DNA of 64,000 bases from Halopseudomonas pertucinogena (GCF_014646575.1 NZ_BMNN01000002.1:1-64000); one strand, 5' to 3'; shown: positions 42,096 to 53,059, counted from the stretch's first letter. Notes: generated by a model not told the origin, from the letters alone. Made by a program: numbers and translations.

Positions 42096-42206
42096 GGTGT
42101 TGCTCCATCAAGATAAACGCTGTTTGGTCGGCCACCCGCCCGAGGGAGTAGACCTGCCGTTAAAGACTGCTAAGATCAGCAGGGAGTGTCCAAGGAGAGA
42201 ACCCAC

Positions 42207-42644
42207 ATGCTCTATTCACATGTGCTGGTAGCCGTAGACCTGATCGACGAGTGTCGCGCTGTCGCGGATCATGCCCAGCAACTGGCCAAGGCACTGGATG
42301 CCAGGCTGACCATCCTGCATGTCGTCGAACCGCTGGCCATGGCCTACGGCGGAGATGTTCCGATGGACCTGTCCATGCTGCAACAGCAACAGTTCGAACA
42401 GGCCCGGGAGCGCATGCAACTGTTCGCCGGCGATTACGGCCTGCCGGAGGACCAGTTGCAGATCGCCTTCGGCCATCCCCGCCAGGAGATACATCGGGTT
42501 GCCACCGAATGCGGCTGCGATCTGATCGTTGTCGGCAGTCATGACCGCCATGGCCTGGCTCTCCTGCTCGGCTCCACCGCCAATGACGTGCTGCACGGTG
42601 CTCCCTGCGATGTGATCGCCGTCCGCCTGCATAAGGGGCAGTAA
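42207..42644 (+). CDS. universal stress protein (UspA family)
   Basis: This 145-residue Usp-fold protein has YSHVLVAVDLIDE at the first strand, ILHVVEPL, and the ATP-loop-like segment VVGSHDRHGLALLLGSTANDVLHGAPCDVIAV, close to the G-2x-G-9x-G-(S/T) nucleotide-binding pattern. The ATG at 42207 has AAGGAGAG about 8 nt upstream; an in-frame GTG at 42186 has no such support. It is convergent with uup and divergent from the membrane protein gene. Confidence 0.92.
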   Translation: MLYSHVLVAVDLIDECRAVADHAQQLAKALDARLTILHVVEPLAMAYGGDVPMDLSMLQQQQFEQARERMQLFAGDYGLPEDQLQIAFGHPRQEIHRVATECGCDLIVVGSHDRHGLALLLGSTANDVLHGAPCDVIAVRLHKGQ

Positions 42645-42693
42645 GCCCCCCCTTCTCACCCCGAGCGGGCCCGGGCCGTTTCAACAGCCAGGC

Positions 42694-44610
42694 TCAGCCC
42701 GCCATCTCCTCCAGCTCTGCCCAGCGCTCGATGGCCCGGTCCAGCTCCGCCTGCTTGCCTTCCAGCGCAGCCAGCACCGGCGCCGTCTGCTCATGGGGCA
42801 GCTGGTAGAACTCCGGATCGCTCACCTGCTGCTGCAGCGACTCCAGCTCGGCCTCCAGCTGCTCCAGCAAGGCCGGCAACGCCTCGAGCTCGCGCTGCAG
42901 CTTGTAGCTGAGCTTCGGTTTGGGCTGGGCCGCAGCAGGCTTCGGCGCGTCGGCCGCCAGTTGGGGCTCGGGCGCAGCGCTGGCCTCGTCCTCCACGCCC
43001 CACTCGGCCAGCATCTCGACCCGACCACCCTGGCGCAGCCAGTCGGCATAACCACCAACGTATTCGCGGACGTTGCCCTTCCCTTCAAACACCAGACTGC
43101 TGGTCACCACGTTGTCGAGGAAGGCTCGGTCGTGACTGACCAGCAATACCGTGCCGTCGAACCCAGCCAGCACATCCTCCAGCAATTCGAGGGTTTCCAC
43201 GTCCAGATCGTTGGTGGGCTCGTCCAGCACCAGCACGTTGGCCGGCTTGCTGAACAGGCGGGCCAGCAGCAGACGGGCCCGCTCGCCACCGGAGAGCGCC
43301 TTGACCGGCGTGCGGGTGCGCTCCGGTGCAAACAGGAAGTCGCCCAGGTAGCTGATGACATGCCGCTGCTTGCCGTTGATCTCGATGAAGTCGCGCCCCT
43401 CGGAGATGTTGTCGATCACGGTCTTTTCCAGGTCCAGCTGATCACGCAGCTGGTCGAAATAGGCGACTTCCAGTTTGGTGCCGTGCTTGACCGTGCCGCT
43501 GCTCGGCTGCAGCTGGCCGAGCATCAGCTTGAGCAGGGTACTCTTGCCCGAGCCGTTATTGCCGATCAGGCCGATCCGGTCGCCCCGCAGCACATGGGTG
43601 GTCAGATCGCGTATCAGCGGCGGCTGATCCGGCCAGGCAAAGGTCACCTGCTCCAGCTCGATGACGCGCTTGCCCGATGACTCGGCCGTCTCCAGCTGGA
43701 AGCTGGCCTTGCCCTGACGTTCGATACGCTGGGCGCGCTCCTCACGCATCGCCTTGAGCGCGCGAACCCGCCCCTCGTTACGGGTGCGCCGGGCCTTGAT
43801 GCCCTGGCGGATCCAGACCTCTTCCTGGGCCAGCTTCTTGTCGAACAGTGCATTGGCAGTAGCTTCGGCTTCCAGCTGCTGCTCCTTGTGCTCGAGAAAA
43901 CTGCGGTAATCGCCTTGCCAGTCGATCAGCCGGCCGCGATCAAGCTCCATGATGCGGGTAGCCAGCGCCTGCAGAAACTGCCGGTCGTGGGTAATGAACA
44001 GCACGGCGCCGCGGAAGTCGAGCAACACGCTTTCCAGCCAGGCAATGGTGTGAATGTCCAGGTGGTTGGTCGGCTCATCAAGCAACAGCACATCCGGCTC
44101 GGCGACCAGCGCCTGGGCCAGCAGCACACGCCGGCGCCAGCCGCCGGACAGTTCGGACATGCTCTTGTCCGCCGGCAGGCCCAGGCGGGTCAGCGTCGTT
44201 TCGACCAATTGGTTCAGGCGCCAGCCATCCTTGGATTCCAGCTGGTGCTGCACCTTCTCCAGACGGGCAAGCTCGGCCTCGCCCATGTCCCCGCTGATCA
44301 GCGCATGGTATTCGGCCAGCAGCTCACCGACCCCAGCCAGCCCGGCAGCAACCACGTCATACACCTTGGAGGCATCCGCCTCGGGCAGCTCCTGGGGCAA
44401 CTGGCCGATCTTCAGACCGGGAGCAAACCACAACTCGCCCTCGTCCGCTGCCTGCTCGCCAGTCACCACCCGCATCAGGCTGGACTTGCCCGCGCCGTTT
44501 CGCCCGATCAGGCATACACGCTCGCCACGATCCAGCTGGAAACTGACCTTTTCCAGCAGGGGGTTCAAGCCGTAAGCCAGGGAGACATCGGTAAAGGAAA
44601 GCAGAGCCAT
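42694..44610 (-). CDS. uup: ABC-F family ATPase Uup
   Basis: This 638-residue cytosolic ABC-F protein has two ATPase cassettes joined by a linker (about 235-310). Walker A motifs are LIGRNGAGKSSL (N-domain) and LIGNNGSGKSTL (C-domain). The signature sequences are SELSGGWRRRVLLA and KALSGGERARLLLA, each followed by Walker B LLLDEPTNHLDI and LVLDEPTNDLDV. A C-terminal region (about 520-638) with a Pro/Ala linker and a coiled coil is the DNA- or ribosome-binding tail typical of Uup. Uup acts in ribosome function and suppresses precise transposon excision in Escherichia coli. Confidence 0.93.
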   Translation of the reverse strand: MALLSFTDVSLAYGLNPLLEKVSFQLDRGERVCLIGRNGAGKSSLMRVVTGEQAADEGELWFAPGLKIGQLPQELPEADASKVYDVVAAGLAGVGELLAEYHALISGDMGEAELARLEKVQHQLESKDGWRLNQLVETTLTRLGLPADKSMSELSGGWRRRVLLAQALVAEPDVLLLDEPTNHLDIHTIAWLESVLLDFRGAVLFITHDRQFLQALATRIMELDRGRLIDWQGDYRSFLEHKEQQLEAEATANALFDKKLAQEEVWIRQGIKARRTRNEGRVRALKAMREERAQRIERQGKASFQLETAESSGKRVIELEQVTFAWPDQPPLIRDLTTHVLRGDRIGLIGNNGSGKSTLLKLMLGQLQPSSGTVKHGTKLEVAYFDQLRDQLDLEKTVIDNISEGRDFIEINGKQRHVISYLGDFLFAPERTRTPVKALSGGERARLLLARLFSKPANVLVLDEPTNDLDVETLELLEDVLAGFDGTVLLVSHDRAFLDNVVTSSLVFEGKGNVREYVGGYADWLRQGGRVEMLAEWGVEDEASAAPEPQLAADAPKPAAAQPKPKLSYKLQRELEALPALLEQLEAELESLQQQVSDPEFYQLPHEQTAPVLAALEGKQAELDRAIERWAELEEMAG

Positions 44611-44780
44611 ATCACACCTTTCATCAATTCAGGGCCGCATTCTACCTGTAGCCGTGACGGGCTGCATGTTAATCGTCCGGTGCGGCTTTGACGGTTGTCC
44701 GCAAACCGCTAAGCTGTAATCAGCGCTTCATCAATACACCCGTGGAAACAACACCTTACGCCCGTTCGGGCAGGATGATC

Positions 44781-46730
44781 ATGCCGCTGCCACTGACTCG
44801 ATACCTGACCGGCCTCGCCGGCCTGTTGTGCGCTGTACTGCTGTCTGTCAGTCAGCCAGCGCATGCCGACCGTCTCACCGAGCAACGCCGCCAGTATGAC
44901 CAGGCGCAGTCGGCGCTTGCCCGCGGTGACCATGCGCGCTTCGAAGCACTGAAAGTACAGCTGCGGGACTATCCTCTCTATCCCTATCTGCTGCTGGAGT
45001 CCCTGCGCCAGCGGATAGACCACGCGCCCCACAGGGAAATCGAACAGTTTCTGAGCACCCACGGCGACCTGCCTGCAGCTCGTAGCATCAAGAACAGCTG
45101 GTTCAAGCGCCTGCTGAAGGAACAGGACTGGGCGCGGCTGCGCAAGCATGCTGATCCGGCAAGCCTCACTGCCGAGATCGAGTGTCCGCTGGTGATGCAG
45201 ACGTGGCGCGAAGGCAAGGTGCAGCAGGCGATGGAGCGGGCCCGCGAGCTATGGACCGTCGGCCAGTCCCAACCCAACGACTGCGATCCGCTGTTCGAAC
45301 GCTGGCGCGCCGCAGGCGGGCTCACCGAAGAGGTTGCCTGGGAGCGGATCCGCTTGGCGCTGCTGTACCGCCAGGATGCGCTGGCCAGATATCTGACCCG
45401 CTATATGCCGAGCCAGACGGCATTGGCCGAGCGATTTGTCGCCACCGCAACCGACCCGCGACGCCTGAGTCAGACCAGTCAGTACCGCGTGACCGCAAGC
45501 CAGCCGCAGGACAAGCTGACTGATATGGTCACCGTCGCCCTGCGCCGTCTGGGACGGGATGATGCCGATGCCGCGCTTGAACTCTGGCCCCTGTACCAGC
45601 ACCTGCCCTTCACCGAGGAACAGCGCCTGGCACTGACCAGAGACATCGGCGTGCGGCTTGCCCGCCGCCATCAGCTGGAGGCGCTGGCCTTCATGGCCAC
45701 CAACGACCCGCAGATGCAGGACGACACCGTAACCGAATGGCGCGGCCGCCTGGCGCTACGCACCGGGCAGTGGAACAATCTGCTGGAGCTGACCCGCAAC
45801 ATGCCCGACCACCTGCGCGAGCAGAGCCGCTGGCGTTACTGGGAGCTGCGGGCCAGCCAGCTGGCGGACGCCGCTATCGGCGAGCTGGAGACTGAATATG
45901 CCCTGCTTGCCAATGAACGCGACTTCTATGGCTTCCTCGCTGCCGAGCGCAGTCGCCGCCCCTATGCCATCAATCACCAGCCGGCGGCCGTTGACGCCCG
46001 CGCAGCCGCACGGGTCAGCAACACCGACGGCATCATTCGCGCAAGGGAATTCTACGCCCGCGGCGAGTATCTGGATGCTCGACGGGAGTGGTACCACGCC
46101 GAGCGGCTGTTCAGCCGCGAAGAGCTGATCGCCCAGGCCGCACTGGCCCGGCAGATGGACTGGTACTTCCCGGCGATCCGGGGCATCAGCAAGGCCCAGC
46201 ACTGGGATGATCTGGATATCCGCTTCCCGCTGGCCTACCGCGAACCCATTACCCGCCAGGCCAACCTGCGCCAGCTGAACTCCACCTGGGTGTATGCCAT
46301 TACCCGGCAGGAAAGCGGCTTCATGGTCGACGCCCGCTCCCACGCCGGCGCCCTGGGCCTGATGCAGCTGATGCCGGCCACCGCCCGGGAAACCGCAAGG
46401 CGCTACAGCATCCCGCTGGCCAACACCGGCCCCGCGGTGCTGGAGCCGGAACGTAACATAGCACTGGGTACGGCCTATCTGTCACAGCTGTACGGGCAGT
46501 TCCAGGGCAACCGCGTGCTTGCCTCCGCCGCCTACAACGCCGGGCCCGGGCGCGTACGCCAATGGACCCGTGACATCCCCGCCCTGCCCTCGGACATCTG
46601 GATCGAAACCATTCCCTTTGACGAGACGCGCACTTACGTGCAGAGCGTCCTGACCTATGGGGTGATCTATGGGGAAAAGCTGGGAATCAGGCAGGCAGTG
46701 ATGGAACCGCATGAGCGGTATATCGAATAG
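44781..46730 (+). CDS. slt: soluble lytic murein transglycosylase
   Basis: This 649-residue periplasmic enzyme cleaves peptidoglycan glycan strands to 1,6-anhydromuropeptides. A Sec signal peptide (about 1-26, GLAGLLCAVLLSVSQPAHA) leads into a long alpha-helical superhelix (U and L domains, about 30-470). The C-terminal lysozyme-like domain follows (about 480-640) with AITRQESGFMVDARSHAGALGLMQLMPATA, shown here in two parts: catalytic Glu in RQESGF and GLMQLMPATA. Two ATG codons compete. The second, at 44781, has AGG 6 nt upstream; the first, at 44775, abuts it. Length fits Slt70. Confidence 0.94.
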   Translation: MPLPLTRYLTGLAGLLCAVLLSVSQPAHADRLTEQRRQYDQAQSALARGDHARFEALKVQLRDYPLYPYLLLESLRQRIDHAPHREIEQFLSTHGDLPAARSIKNSWFKRLLKEQDWARLRKHADPASLTAEIECPLVMQTWREGKVQQAMERARELWTVGQSQPNDCDPLFERWRAAGGLTEEVAWERIRLALLYRQDALARYLTRYMPSQTALAERFVATATDPRRLSQTSQYRVTASQPQDKLTDMVTVALRRLGRDDADAALELWPLYQHLPFTEEQRLALTRDIGVRLARRHQLEALAFMATNDPQMQDDTVTEWRGRLALRTGQWNNLLELTRNMPDHLREQSRWRYWELRASQLADAAIGELETEYALLANERDFYGFLAAERSRRPYAINHQPAAVDARAAARVSNTDGIIRAREFYARGEYLDARREWYHAERLFSREELIAQAALARQMDWYFPAIRGISKAQHWDDLDIRFPLAYREPITRQANLRQLNSTWVYAITRQESGFMVDARSHAGALGLMQLMPATARETARRYSIPLANTGPAVLEPERNIALGTAYLSQLYGQFQGNRVLASAAYNAGPGRVRQWTRDIPALPSDIWIETIPFDETRTYVQSVLTYGVIYGEKLGIRQAVMEPHERYIE

Positions 46731-46837
46731 CTCCCGCCCGGGCACAGGGGCTGCTGCGCAGCCCGGTCGCCCCGGACCGGGGCTCCGGCAGAGGAGGCGG
46801 CGGGAGCGGCCCGGGATGAGCCAGGCGCTCGCAACCG

Positions 46838-47422
46838 TCAGTAATAGGCATTTTCCGTGATGGAGTGGTCGGTCACGTCGCGCACCCCGGTCACTTCCGG
46901 AATCCGTGCGATCAGGGTCTTCTCGACACCCTCTTTCAAGGTGACGTCAGCCATGCCGCAACCCTGACAACCACCACCGAACTGCAGCACGGCGATACCG
47001 CCGTCTACCACATCGATCAACTTGATCTCACCGCCATGACTGGCCAGACTCGGGTTGATCTCGGTCTGCAACAGGTAGTTGATGCGATCGTTCAGCGGAC
47101 TGTCATCATTGACCATCGGTACCTTGGCGTTCGGCGCCTTGATGGTCAACTGCCCCCCCATGCGGTCGGTGGCATAGTCCACCACAGCGTCTTCCAGGAA
47201 CTGTTCACTGGTGGAATCGATCCACACCGGGAAATGCGCCAGGGAGAGTACCGTATCTTCAGCCTTCTCTTCACCGGGACGGCAATAGGCGATGCAGGTC
47301 TCTGCGTAGGGCGTGCCGGGCTGGGTGATGAATACCCGGATGCCGACGCCTTCCACGTCCTGCTTGGATAACAACTCCGCCAGATAGGTCTGGGCAGCCT
47401 CGGTGAAATGAATACCTGCCAT
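46838..47422 (-). CDS. nfuA: Fe-S biogenesis protein NfuA
   Basis: This 194-residue iron-sulfur carrier has a degenerate A-type N-domain (about 1-100, [16 protein letters not shown]) and a C-terminal Nfu domain (about 110-190) with the cluster-binding CxxC in [18 protein letters not shown]. It delivers [4Fe-4S] clusters to target proteins, especially under stress. The ATG at 47422 ([11 protein letters not shown]) has AAGAGGC upstream; the preceding codons of the open frame are not part of the family. The 107-bp gap to slt is very GC-rich and carries small stems but no gene. Confidence 0.95.
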   Translation of the reverse strand: MAGIHFTEAAQTYLAELLSKQDVEGVGIRVFITQPGTPYAETCIAYCRPGEEKAEDTVLSLAHFPVWIDSTSEQFLEDAVVDYATDRMGGQLTIKAPNAKVPMVNDDSPLNDRINYLLQTEINPSLASHGGEIKLIDVVDGGIAVLQFGGGCQGCGMADVTLKEGVEKTLIARIPEVTGVRDVTDHSITENAYY

Positions 47423-47563
47423 GAAATGCCTCTTGGTCGATGACGTAATGCGGCTATTGTACGGGAAGAGCCATCCCGAATAAAGACCCACCAAATCACT
47501 TGGTTATTAACATCCGCTGCGCACGATAGAGCTCTCGTAATCAGTTTCGTGCATGGTCGTGCT

Positions 47564-47658
47564 GGGGTGCAGGGTTGTGCCGACACGCTGCAAGTACATC
47601 CATGTAAGCTCGCGGCTGTCATCCATGACAACCGACGGTCGGCACAACCCTGCACCCC
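47564..47658. repeat. Inverted-repeat element, copy 1 (nfuA-metH gap)
   Basis: A perfect 21-bp inverted repeat (47564-47584 with 47638-47658) encloses 53 bp with two smaller palindromes, TACATCCATGTA (47595-47606) and TGTCATCCATGACA (47617-47630). Read on the minus strand the inside has the order hairpin - GAGCTTACATGGATGTACTTGCAGCGTGT (split here: GAGCTTACATGG and ATGTACTTGCAGCGTG), which recurs in copy 2 on the plus strand. No protein is encoded. Elements with this internal pattern are, as I recall, scattered in genomes of Pseudomonas and marine gammaproteobacteria. Confidence 0.8.
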
Positions 47659-47722
47659 ACCCCGCCAACCGACGCCTGGGCTGCCGGAAGAAAACCCTCA
47701 GCAACTCGGAGTGTCTGCCGCT

Positions 47723-47823
47723 GCGCTGGGACGCCCCTGATACGACCGTTTGATGTCAGGGATGACATCAACGAGCCTACAGGGACGTATTCACGGCGTG
47801 TTGTAGCAGGGGCGTACCAACGC
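47723..47823. repeat. Inverted-repeat element, copy 2 (opposite orientation)
   Basis: Outer arms 47723-47743 and 47803-47823 match in 18 of 21 positions. Inside are the palindrome TTGATGTC/GACATCAA (47750-47757 with 47764-47771) and then GAGCCTACAGGGACGTATTC and ACGGCGTGT. The order hairpin - GAGC-TACA-GGA-GTA - GCGTGT is the same as in copy 1 read from the other strand, while the arm sequences differ. The two copies are 64 bp apart. Confidence 0.75.
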
Positions 47824-47994
47824 AGAGGCCTGCACAAACCCAGCAATTATGGCGTTGCTCTCCGGTTCCAAACGGCAGCCTGCCCGATATCTGCTTGAAT
47901 CAAATCAATGGCATCTTGAGTTCCATTCATATCAAGCCCAGGTGTGCGTTCTGGTAAGCTACACCGTTTACCCCTTGTTGATTCCGGAGTCCCC

Positions 47995-50900
47995 ATGTCT
48001 GACCTGACCACCCGCCTGAACCGTCTGAATGAGGCCCTGCGTGAGCGCATTCTGATCCTGGACGGGGGCATGGGCACCATGATCCAGAGTTTCAGACTGG
48101 AAGAAGCGGACTTCCGCGGCGAGCGCTTCGCCGACTGGCACCGCGACCTGAAGGGCAACAACGACCTGCTGATCCTGTCCCGTCCGGACGTGATCGCCGA
48201 CATCGAGCGCGCCTACCTGGACGCCGGCTCCGACATCATCGAGACCAACACCTTCAACTCCACCCGGGTCTCCCAGGCCGACTACGGCATGGAAGAACTC
48301 GCCTACGAGCTGAACTACGAAGGTGCCCGCATAGCCCGCCGGGTATGTGACGAAAAGACCCTGGAAACGCCAGACAAGCCGCGTTTCGTCGCCGGCGTAC
48401 TCGGACCGACCAGCCGCACCTGCTCCCTGTCCCCGGATGTGAACAATCCGGGCTATCGCAACATCACCTTCGACGCACTGGTGGAAAACTACAGCGAAGC
48501 CACCCGTGGCCTGATCGAAGGCGGCGCAGACCTGATCATGGTCGAGACCATCTTCGATACCCTCAACGCCAAGGCCGCGATCTTCGCCATCCAGGGTGTA
48601 TTCGAGGAGCTGGGCGTCGAGCTGCCGATCATGATCTCCGGCACCATTACCGATGCCTCCGGCCGCACCCTGTCAGGCCAGACCACCGAAGCCTTCTGGA
48701 ACTCGGTGCGCCACGCCAACCCGATCTCCGTGGGCCTGAACTGCGCACTGGGCGCCAAGGAGCTGCGTCCCTATCTCCAGGAGCTGTCAGCCAAGGCCGA
48801 CACCCACGTGTCCGCCCACCCCAACGCCGGTCTGCCCAACGCCTTCGGCGAGTACGACGAGACTCCGGAACAGACGGCCGCGCTGGTAGCCGAGTTTGCC
48901 CGGTCCGGCTTCGTGAACATTGTCGGCGGCTGTTGCGGCACGACCCCGGAACACATCCGTTGCATCGCCGAAGCGGTAAAGGATATCGCCCCCAGGCAGA
49001 TTCCCGAGATTCCGAAAGCCTGTCGCCTGTCCGGCCTGGAGCCGTTCACCATCGACCGCGACTCGCTGTTCGTCAACGTCGGCGAGCGCACCAACATCAC
49101 CGGTTCGGCGAAGTTTGCCCGCCTGATCCGCGAGGAGAACTACACCGAGGCCCTGGAAGTGGCCCTGCAGCAGGTGGAAGCCGGCGCCCAGGTGATCGAC
49201 ATCAACATGGACGAGGGCATGCTGGACTCGAAGAAGGCCATGGTGACCTTCCTCAATCTGATTGCCGGCGAACCGGATATTTCCCGCGTGCCGATCATGC
49301 TCGACTCGTCCAAATGGGACATCATCGAAGCCGGCCTCAAATGCATCCAGGGCAAGGGTATCGTCAACTCCATCTCCATGAAGGAAGGAGTCGAGGAGTT
49401 CAAGAAGCACGCCCGGCTGTGCAAGCGCTATGGTGCCGCCGTGGTGGTCATGGCCTTTGACGAAACAGGCCAGGCCGACACCGCCGCGCGCAAGAAGGAG
49501 ATCTGCAAACGCTCCTACGACATTCTGGTCAACGAAGTCGGCTTTCCGCCGGAAGACATCATCTTCGATCCGAATATCTTTGCCGTGGCCACCGGCATTG
49601 AGGAGCACAACAATTATGCCGTCGACTTTATCGAGGCCTGTGCCTATATCCGCGACGAACTGCCCTATGCGCTGACCTCGGGTGGCGTGTCGAACGTGTC
49701 CTTCTCCTTCCGTGGCAACAACCCGGTGCGCGAGGCCATACACTCGGTATTTCTCTATCACGCGATCAAGGCCGGGTTGAAGATGGGCATCGTCAACGCC
49801 GGCCAGCTGGAGATCTATGACGAGATCCCGGCGCAGCTGCGTAACAAGGTCGAGGATGTGATTCTGAACCGTCATCCCGGCGCTACCGAAGCCCTGCTGG
49901 CGATTGCCGAGGAGTACCGCGGCGACGGTGCGGCAAAAGAGGTAGAGAACGAGGAGTGGCGCAGCCTGCCGGTCGAGAAGCGACTGGAGCATGCGCTGGT
50001 CAAGGGCATCACCGCCTTTATCGTCGAGGACACGGAAGAAGCCCGCCAGCAGGCCACCCGGCCGATCGAAGTCATCGAAGGCCCGCTGATGGCCGGCATG
50101 AACGTGGTGGGCGATCTGTTCGGCTCCGGCAAGATGTTCCTGCCCCAGGTGGTGAAATCCGCCCGGGTAATGAAGCAGGCGGTGGCCCACCTGATTCCCT
50201 TCATCGAAGCGGAAAAGGGTGATCAGCCCGAGGCCAAGGGCAAGATCCTGATGGCCACGGTCAAGGGCGACGTGCATGATATCGGCAAGAACATCGTCGC
50301 CGTGGTGCTGGGCTGTAACGGTTACGACATTGTCGACCTGGGCGTAATGGTACCTGCCGACAAGATCCTCAAGACCGCCATCGAGGAAAAGTGCGACATC
50401 ATCGGCCTGTCCGGCCTGATCACGCCATCGCTGGACGAGATGGTGCACGTCGCCCGGGAAATGCAGCGTCAGGACTTCCATCTGCCGCTGATGATCGGCG
50501 GCGCCACTACCTCCAAGGCGCACACCGCGGTAAAGATCGACCCGCATTACACCAACGACGCTGTCGTGTATGTCACCGATGCTTCCCGTGCGGTGGGGGT
50601 GGCCACCACGCTGCTGTCAAAGGAGATGAAACCCGAATACACCAGCAAGATCCGCGAGGAATACGCCACCATCCGCGAGCGCACCGCCAGCCGCGCCAAG
50701 CGCACCGAGCGGTTGAGCTACCAGCAGGCTCTGGCGGCCGCCCCGCAGTTCGACTGGCAGCAGTACACGCCGGTGAAGCCGAGCTTCCTCGGCAGCAAGG
50801 TGCTGGAAGACATCGACCTCAACATTCTGGAACAGTACATCGACTGGACGCCGTTCTTCATCTCCTGGAACCTGGTCGGCAAGTACCCGCGCATCTTCGA

Positions 50901-51687
50901 CGATGAAGTGGTCGGCGAAGCCGCCCGCTCGCTGTTCGACGATGCCCAGGCGATCCTGCGCAAGCTGATCGACGAGAAGCTGATCCGCGCCAGGGCCGTC
51001 TTCGGTTTCTGGCCGGCCAACCAGGTCGATCATGACGACATCCAGCTGTACAACGAGCACGGCAAGCCACTCAGGCGCCTGCATCACCTGCGGCAGCAGA
51101 CCGTCAAGACAGACGGCAAGCCGAACTTCTCCCTGGCCGATTTCGTCGCGCCGGTGGACAGCGGGCTGACCGACTATGTCGGTGGCTTCATCACCACCGC
51201 CGGCATCGGTGCCGAGGAGGTGGCCAAGGCCTATCAGGAGGCCGGGGACGATTACAACTCGATCATGGTCAAGGCGCTGGCCGACCGTCTGGCCGAGGCC
51301 TGTGCCGAATGGCTGCATCAGCAGGTTCGCAAGGAATACTGGGGCTACGCGCCGGACGAGGAGCTGTCCAACGATGAGCTGATCCGCGAGCGCTACAAAG
51401 GGATCCGCCCTGCCCCCGGCTATCCGGCCTGCCCGGACCATACCGAGAAGGGTGCGCTGTTCGAGCTGCTTGACCCCGAAGGCACCAGTGGCGTCACCCT
51501 GACCGAGCACTACGCCATGTTCCCCACCGCAGCGGTCAGCGGCTGGTATTTCGCCCACCCCGAAGCACAGTACTTTGCGGTGGGCAAGGTCGACAGGGAC
51601 CAGGTGGAGAGCTACAGCCAGCGCAAGGGCCAGGACATCGAAGTCAGTGAACGCTGGCTGATGCCGAACCTGGGCTACGACGTCTGA
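47995..51687 (+). CDS. metH: cobalamin-dependent methionine synthase
   Basis: This 1230-residue four-module enzyme transfers a methyl group from methyltetrahydrofolate to homocysteine via cob(I)alamin. The homocysteine module (1-330) has the three zinc cysteines C250 (NCALGA) and C313/C314 ([10 protein letters not shown]). The pterin module (about 350-620) has [13 protein letters not shown]. The B12 module has DVHDIGKN (D759, H761) for base-off cobalamin binding. The C-terminal activation module (about 900-1230) binds S-adenosylmethionine, with [24 protein letters not shown] lies 5 nt before the ATG at 47995. No cobalamin riboswitch is recognisable upstream. Confidence 0.98.
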   Translation: MSDLTTRLNRLNEALRERILILDGGMGTMIQSFRLEEADFRGERFADWHRDLKGNNDLLILSRPDVIADIERAYLDAGSDIIETNTFNSTRVSQADYGMEELAYELNYEGARIARRVCDEKTLETPDKPRFVAGVLGPTSRTCSLSPDVNNPGYRNITFDALVENYSEATRGLIEGGADLIMVETIFDTLNAKAAIFAIQGVFEELGVELPIMISGTITDASGRTLSGQTTEAFWNSVRHANPISVGLNCALGAKELRPYLQELSAKADTHVSAHPNAGLPNAFGEYDETPEQTAALVAEFARSGFVNIVGGCCGTTPEHIRCIAEAVKDIAPRQIPEIPKACRLSGLEPFTIDRDSLFVNVGERTNITGSAKFARLIREENYTEALEVALQQVEAGAQVIDINMDEGMLDSKKAMVTFLNLIAGEPDISRVPIMLDSSKWDIIEAGLKCIQGKGIVNSISMKEGVEEFKKHARLCKRYGAAVVVMAFDETGQADTAARKKEICKRSYDILVNEVGFPPEDIIFDPNIFAVATGIEEHNNYAVDFIEACAYIRDELPYALTSGGVSNVSFSFRGNNPVREAIHSVFLYHAIKAGLKMGIVNAGQLEIYDEIPAQLRNKVEDVILNRHPGATEALLAIAEEYRGDGAAKEVENEEWRSLPVEKRLEHALVKGITAFIVEDTEEARQQATRPIEVIEGPLMAGMNVVGDLFGSGKMFLPQVVKSARVMKQAVAHLIPFIEAEKGDQPEAKGKILMATVKGDVHDIGKNIVAVVLGCNGYDIVDLGVMVPADKILKTAIEEKCDIIGLSGLITPSLDEMVHVAREMQRQDFHLPLMIGGATTSKAHTAVKIDPHYTNDAVVYVTDASRAVGVATTLLSKEMKPEYTSKIREEYATIRERTASRAKRTERLSYQQALAAAPQFDWQQYTPVKPSFLGSKVLEDIDLNILEQYIDWTPFFISWNLVGKYPRIFDDEVVGEAARSLFDDAQAILRKLIDEKLIRARAVFGFWPANQVDHDDIQLYNEHGKPLRRLHHLRQQTVKTDGKPNFSLADFVAPVDSGLTDYVGGFITTAGIGAEEVAKAYQEAGDDYNSIMVKALADRLAEACAEWLHQQVRKEYWGYAPDEELSNDELIRERYKGIRPAPGYPACPDHTEKGALFELLDPEGTSGVTLTEHYAMFPTAAVSGWYFAHPEAQYFAVGKVDRDQVESYSQRKGQDIEVSERWLMPNLGYDV

Positions 51688-51703
51688 GCCGAAGACCAGA
51701 CGA

Positions 51704-53038
51704 GTGACGCTGCTGCCGACCCGTGATCGATTCAGGACCATCCTCCTGCTGGGCCTGCCGATCATGGGCGGCATGCTCAGCCAGAGCCTGCTCAACCTGA
51801 TCGATGCCGCCATGGTCGGCTCGCTCGGCCAGGCAGCACTCGCCGGCGTCGGCCTGGGCGGCTACGCCAACTTCATGGCCATTGCGCTGGTCCTCGGGCT
51901 CGGCGTCGGCGTTCAGGCGACCGTGGCCCGACGCCGGGGGGAAGGTCGAACCGCCGAGCTTGCCCACCCCCTCAACAATGGTCTGCTGATAGCGGCACTG
52001 ATCGCCCTGCCGCTGTCGCTGCTGTGCTGGCTGAATGCCGAGCCCATCATTGCCCTGCTCACCGAAGACCCGGACGTCCGTGCCATCGGCGCCGATTACT
52101 TCCGCTGGCGGACCCTGGCCATCGTCGCCGTCGGCTTCAATTTCGCCTTTCGAGGCTACTGGAACGGCATTCGTCGTACCGGCATGTACCTGCAGATCCT
52201 GGTGGTCATGCATGTATTCAATGTGATCATCAGCTACGGATTGATCTTCGGCCGTTTCGGCCTGCCGGAGATGGGCGCCGAGGGCTCCGGACTGGGTACT
52301 ACCCTGGCCATGTTCCTTGGCAGCATCATGTACTTCCTGCTCAGCTGGCGGCAGGGCCGGGAACAGGGCTTTCTGCGCAGCCGGCCCCGTCTGCACGACC
52401 TGCGCAGGTTGCTGCGCCTGTCCCTGCCCAACTCACTGCAGCAACTGTTCTTCGCCGCCGGCTTCACGGTGTTGATCTGGATCATCAGCCATATCGGTAC
52501 GGCGGAGCTGGCCGTGGCGCACGTGCTGATCAATCTGGCGTTACTGCTGATCCTGCCCGGGGTGGGGCTGGGCATGGCCGCGACGACCCTGGTCAGTCAC
52601 AGCCTGGGCGAAGGCAAACCGGATGAGGCCTACCGCTGGGGCTGGGATGTGGTCAAGGTAGCGGCGCTGCTGTTGTTCCTGCTCGGCCTGCCGTTCTGGC
52701 TGGCGCCGCAGCCGGTACTCCAGCTCTTTACCCAGGACTCGCAGTTGCTTGCCCTCGGCAGCTGGCCGCTGCGCATCACCGGGCTCGGCATGACCCTGGA
52801 CGCAACCGCTCTGGTGCTGACCCAGGCGCTGCTCGGCGCCGGTGCCAGTCGCACGGTGATGGGGGTCAACCTGGGCAGCCAGTGGCTGTTGTTTCTGCCC
52901 TGCGCCTACCTGCTCGGCCCGGTGCTCGGCGGCGGGCTGCTGACAGTCTGGCTGTTGCAGAGTCTGTACCGCACCCTCGCATCGGCTATCTTTGCCATAC
53001 TCTGGAAGCGCAAGCGCTGGACCGGAATTCGCTTCTGA
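51704..53038 (+). CDS. MATE family efflux transporter
   Basis: This 444-residue inner-membrane protein has 12 hydrophobic segments in two MatE repeats (about 15-175 and 235-400). Family pattern is seen in LPIMGGMLSQSLLNLIDAAMVGSLG at the first helices and in the second repeat, LPNSLQQLFFAAGF. It exports cationic compounds by proton or sodium antiport. The only reasonable start is the GTG at 51704, 16 nt after metH, so it is likely co-transcribed with metH and with the DUF2970 gene that follows 21 nt later. The substrate is unknown. Confidence 0.9.
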   Translation: MTLLPTRDRFRTILLLGLPIMGGMLSQSLLNLIDAAMVGSLGQAALAGVGLGGYANFMAIALVLGLGVGVQATVARRRGEGRTAELAHPLNNGLLIAALIALPLSLLCWLNAEPIIALLTEDPDVRAIGADYFRWRTLAIVAVGFNFAFRGYWNGIRRTGMYLQILVVMHVFNVIISYGLIFGRFGLPEMGAEGSGLGTTLAMFLGSIMYFLLSWRQGREQGFLRSRPRLHDLRRLLRLSLPNSLQQLFFAAGFTVLIWIISHIGTAELAVAHVLINLALLLILPGVGLGMAATTLVSHSLGEGKPDEAYRWGWDVVKVAALLLFLLGLPFWLAPQPVLQLFTQDSQLLALGSWPLRITGLGMTLDATALVLTQALLGAGASRTVMGVNLGSQWLLFLPCAYLLGPVLGGGLLTVWLLQSLYRTLASAIFAILWKRKRWTGIRF

Positions 53039-53059
53039 CGACCACCACGAGGAGCCGCG

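Noticed and set aside
47507..47704. Small open frames inside the inverted-repeat elements before metH
   Set aside because: They translate the repeat itself (both strands give similar-looking peptides because of the palindromes). Such spurious proteins are a known annotation artefact of repeats.
47824..47994. Cobalamin or SAM riboswitch before metH
   Set aside because: No B12-box or SAM-box core sequence is visible in the leader and there is no clear terminator or sequestering stem before the start.
48787..50547. 586-codon open frame opposite metH
   Set aside because: Antisense shadow of a certain gene, rich in His, Gly and Asp, without a ribosome site.
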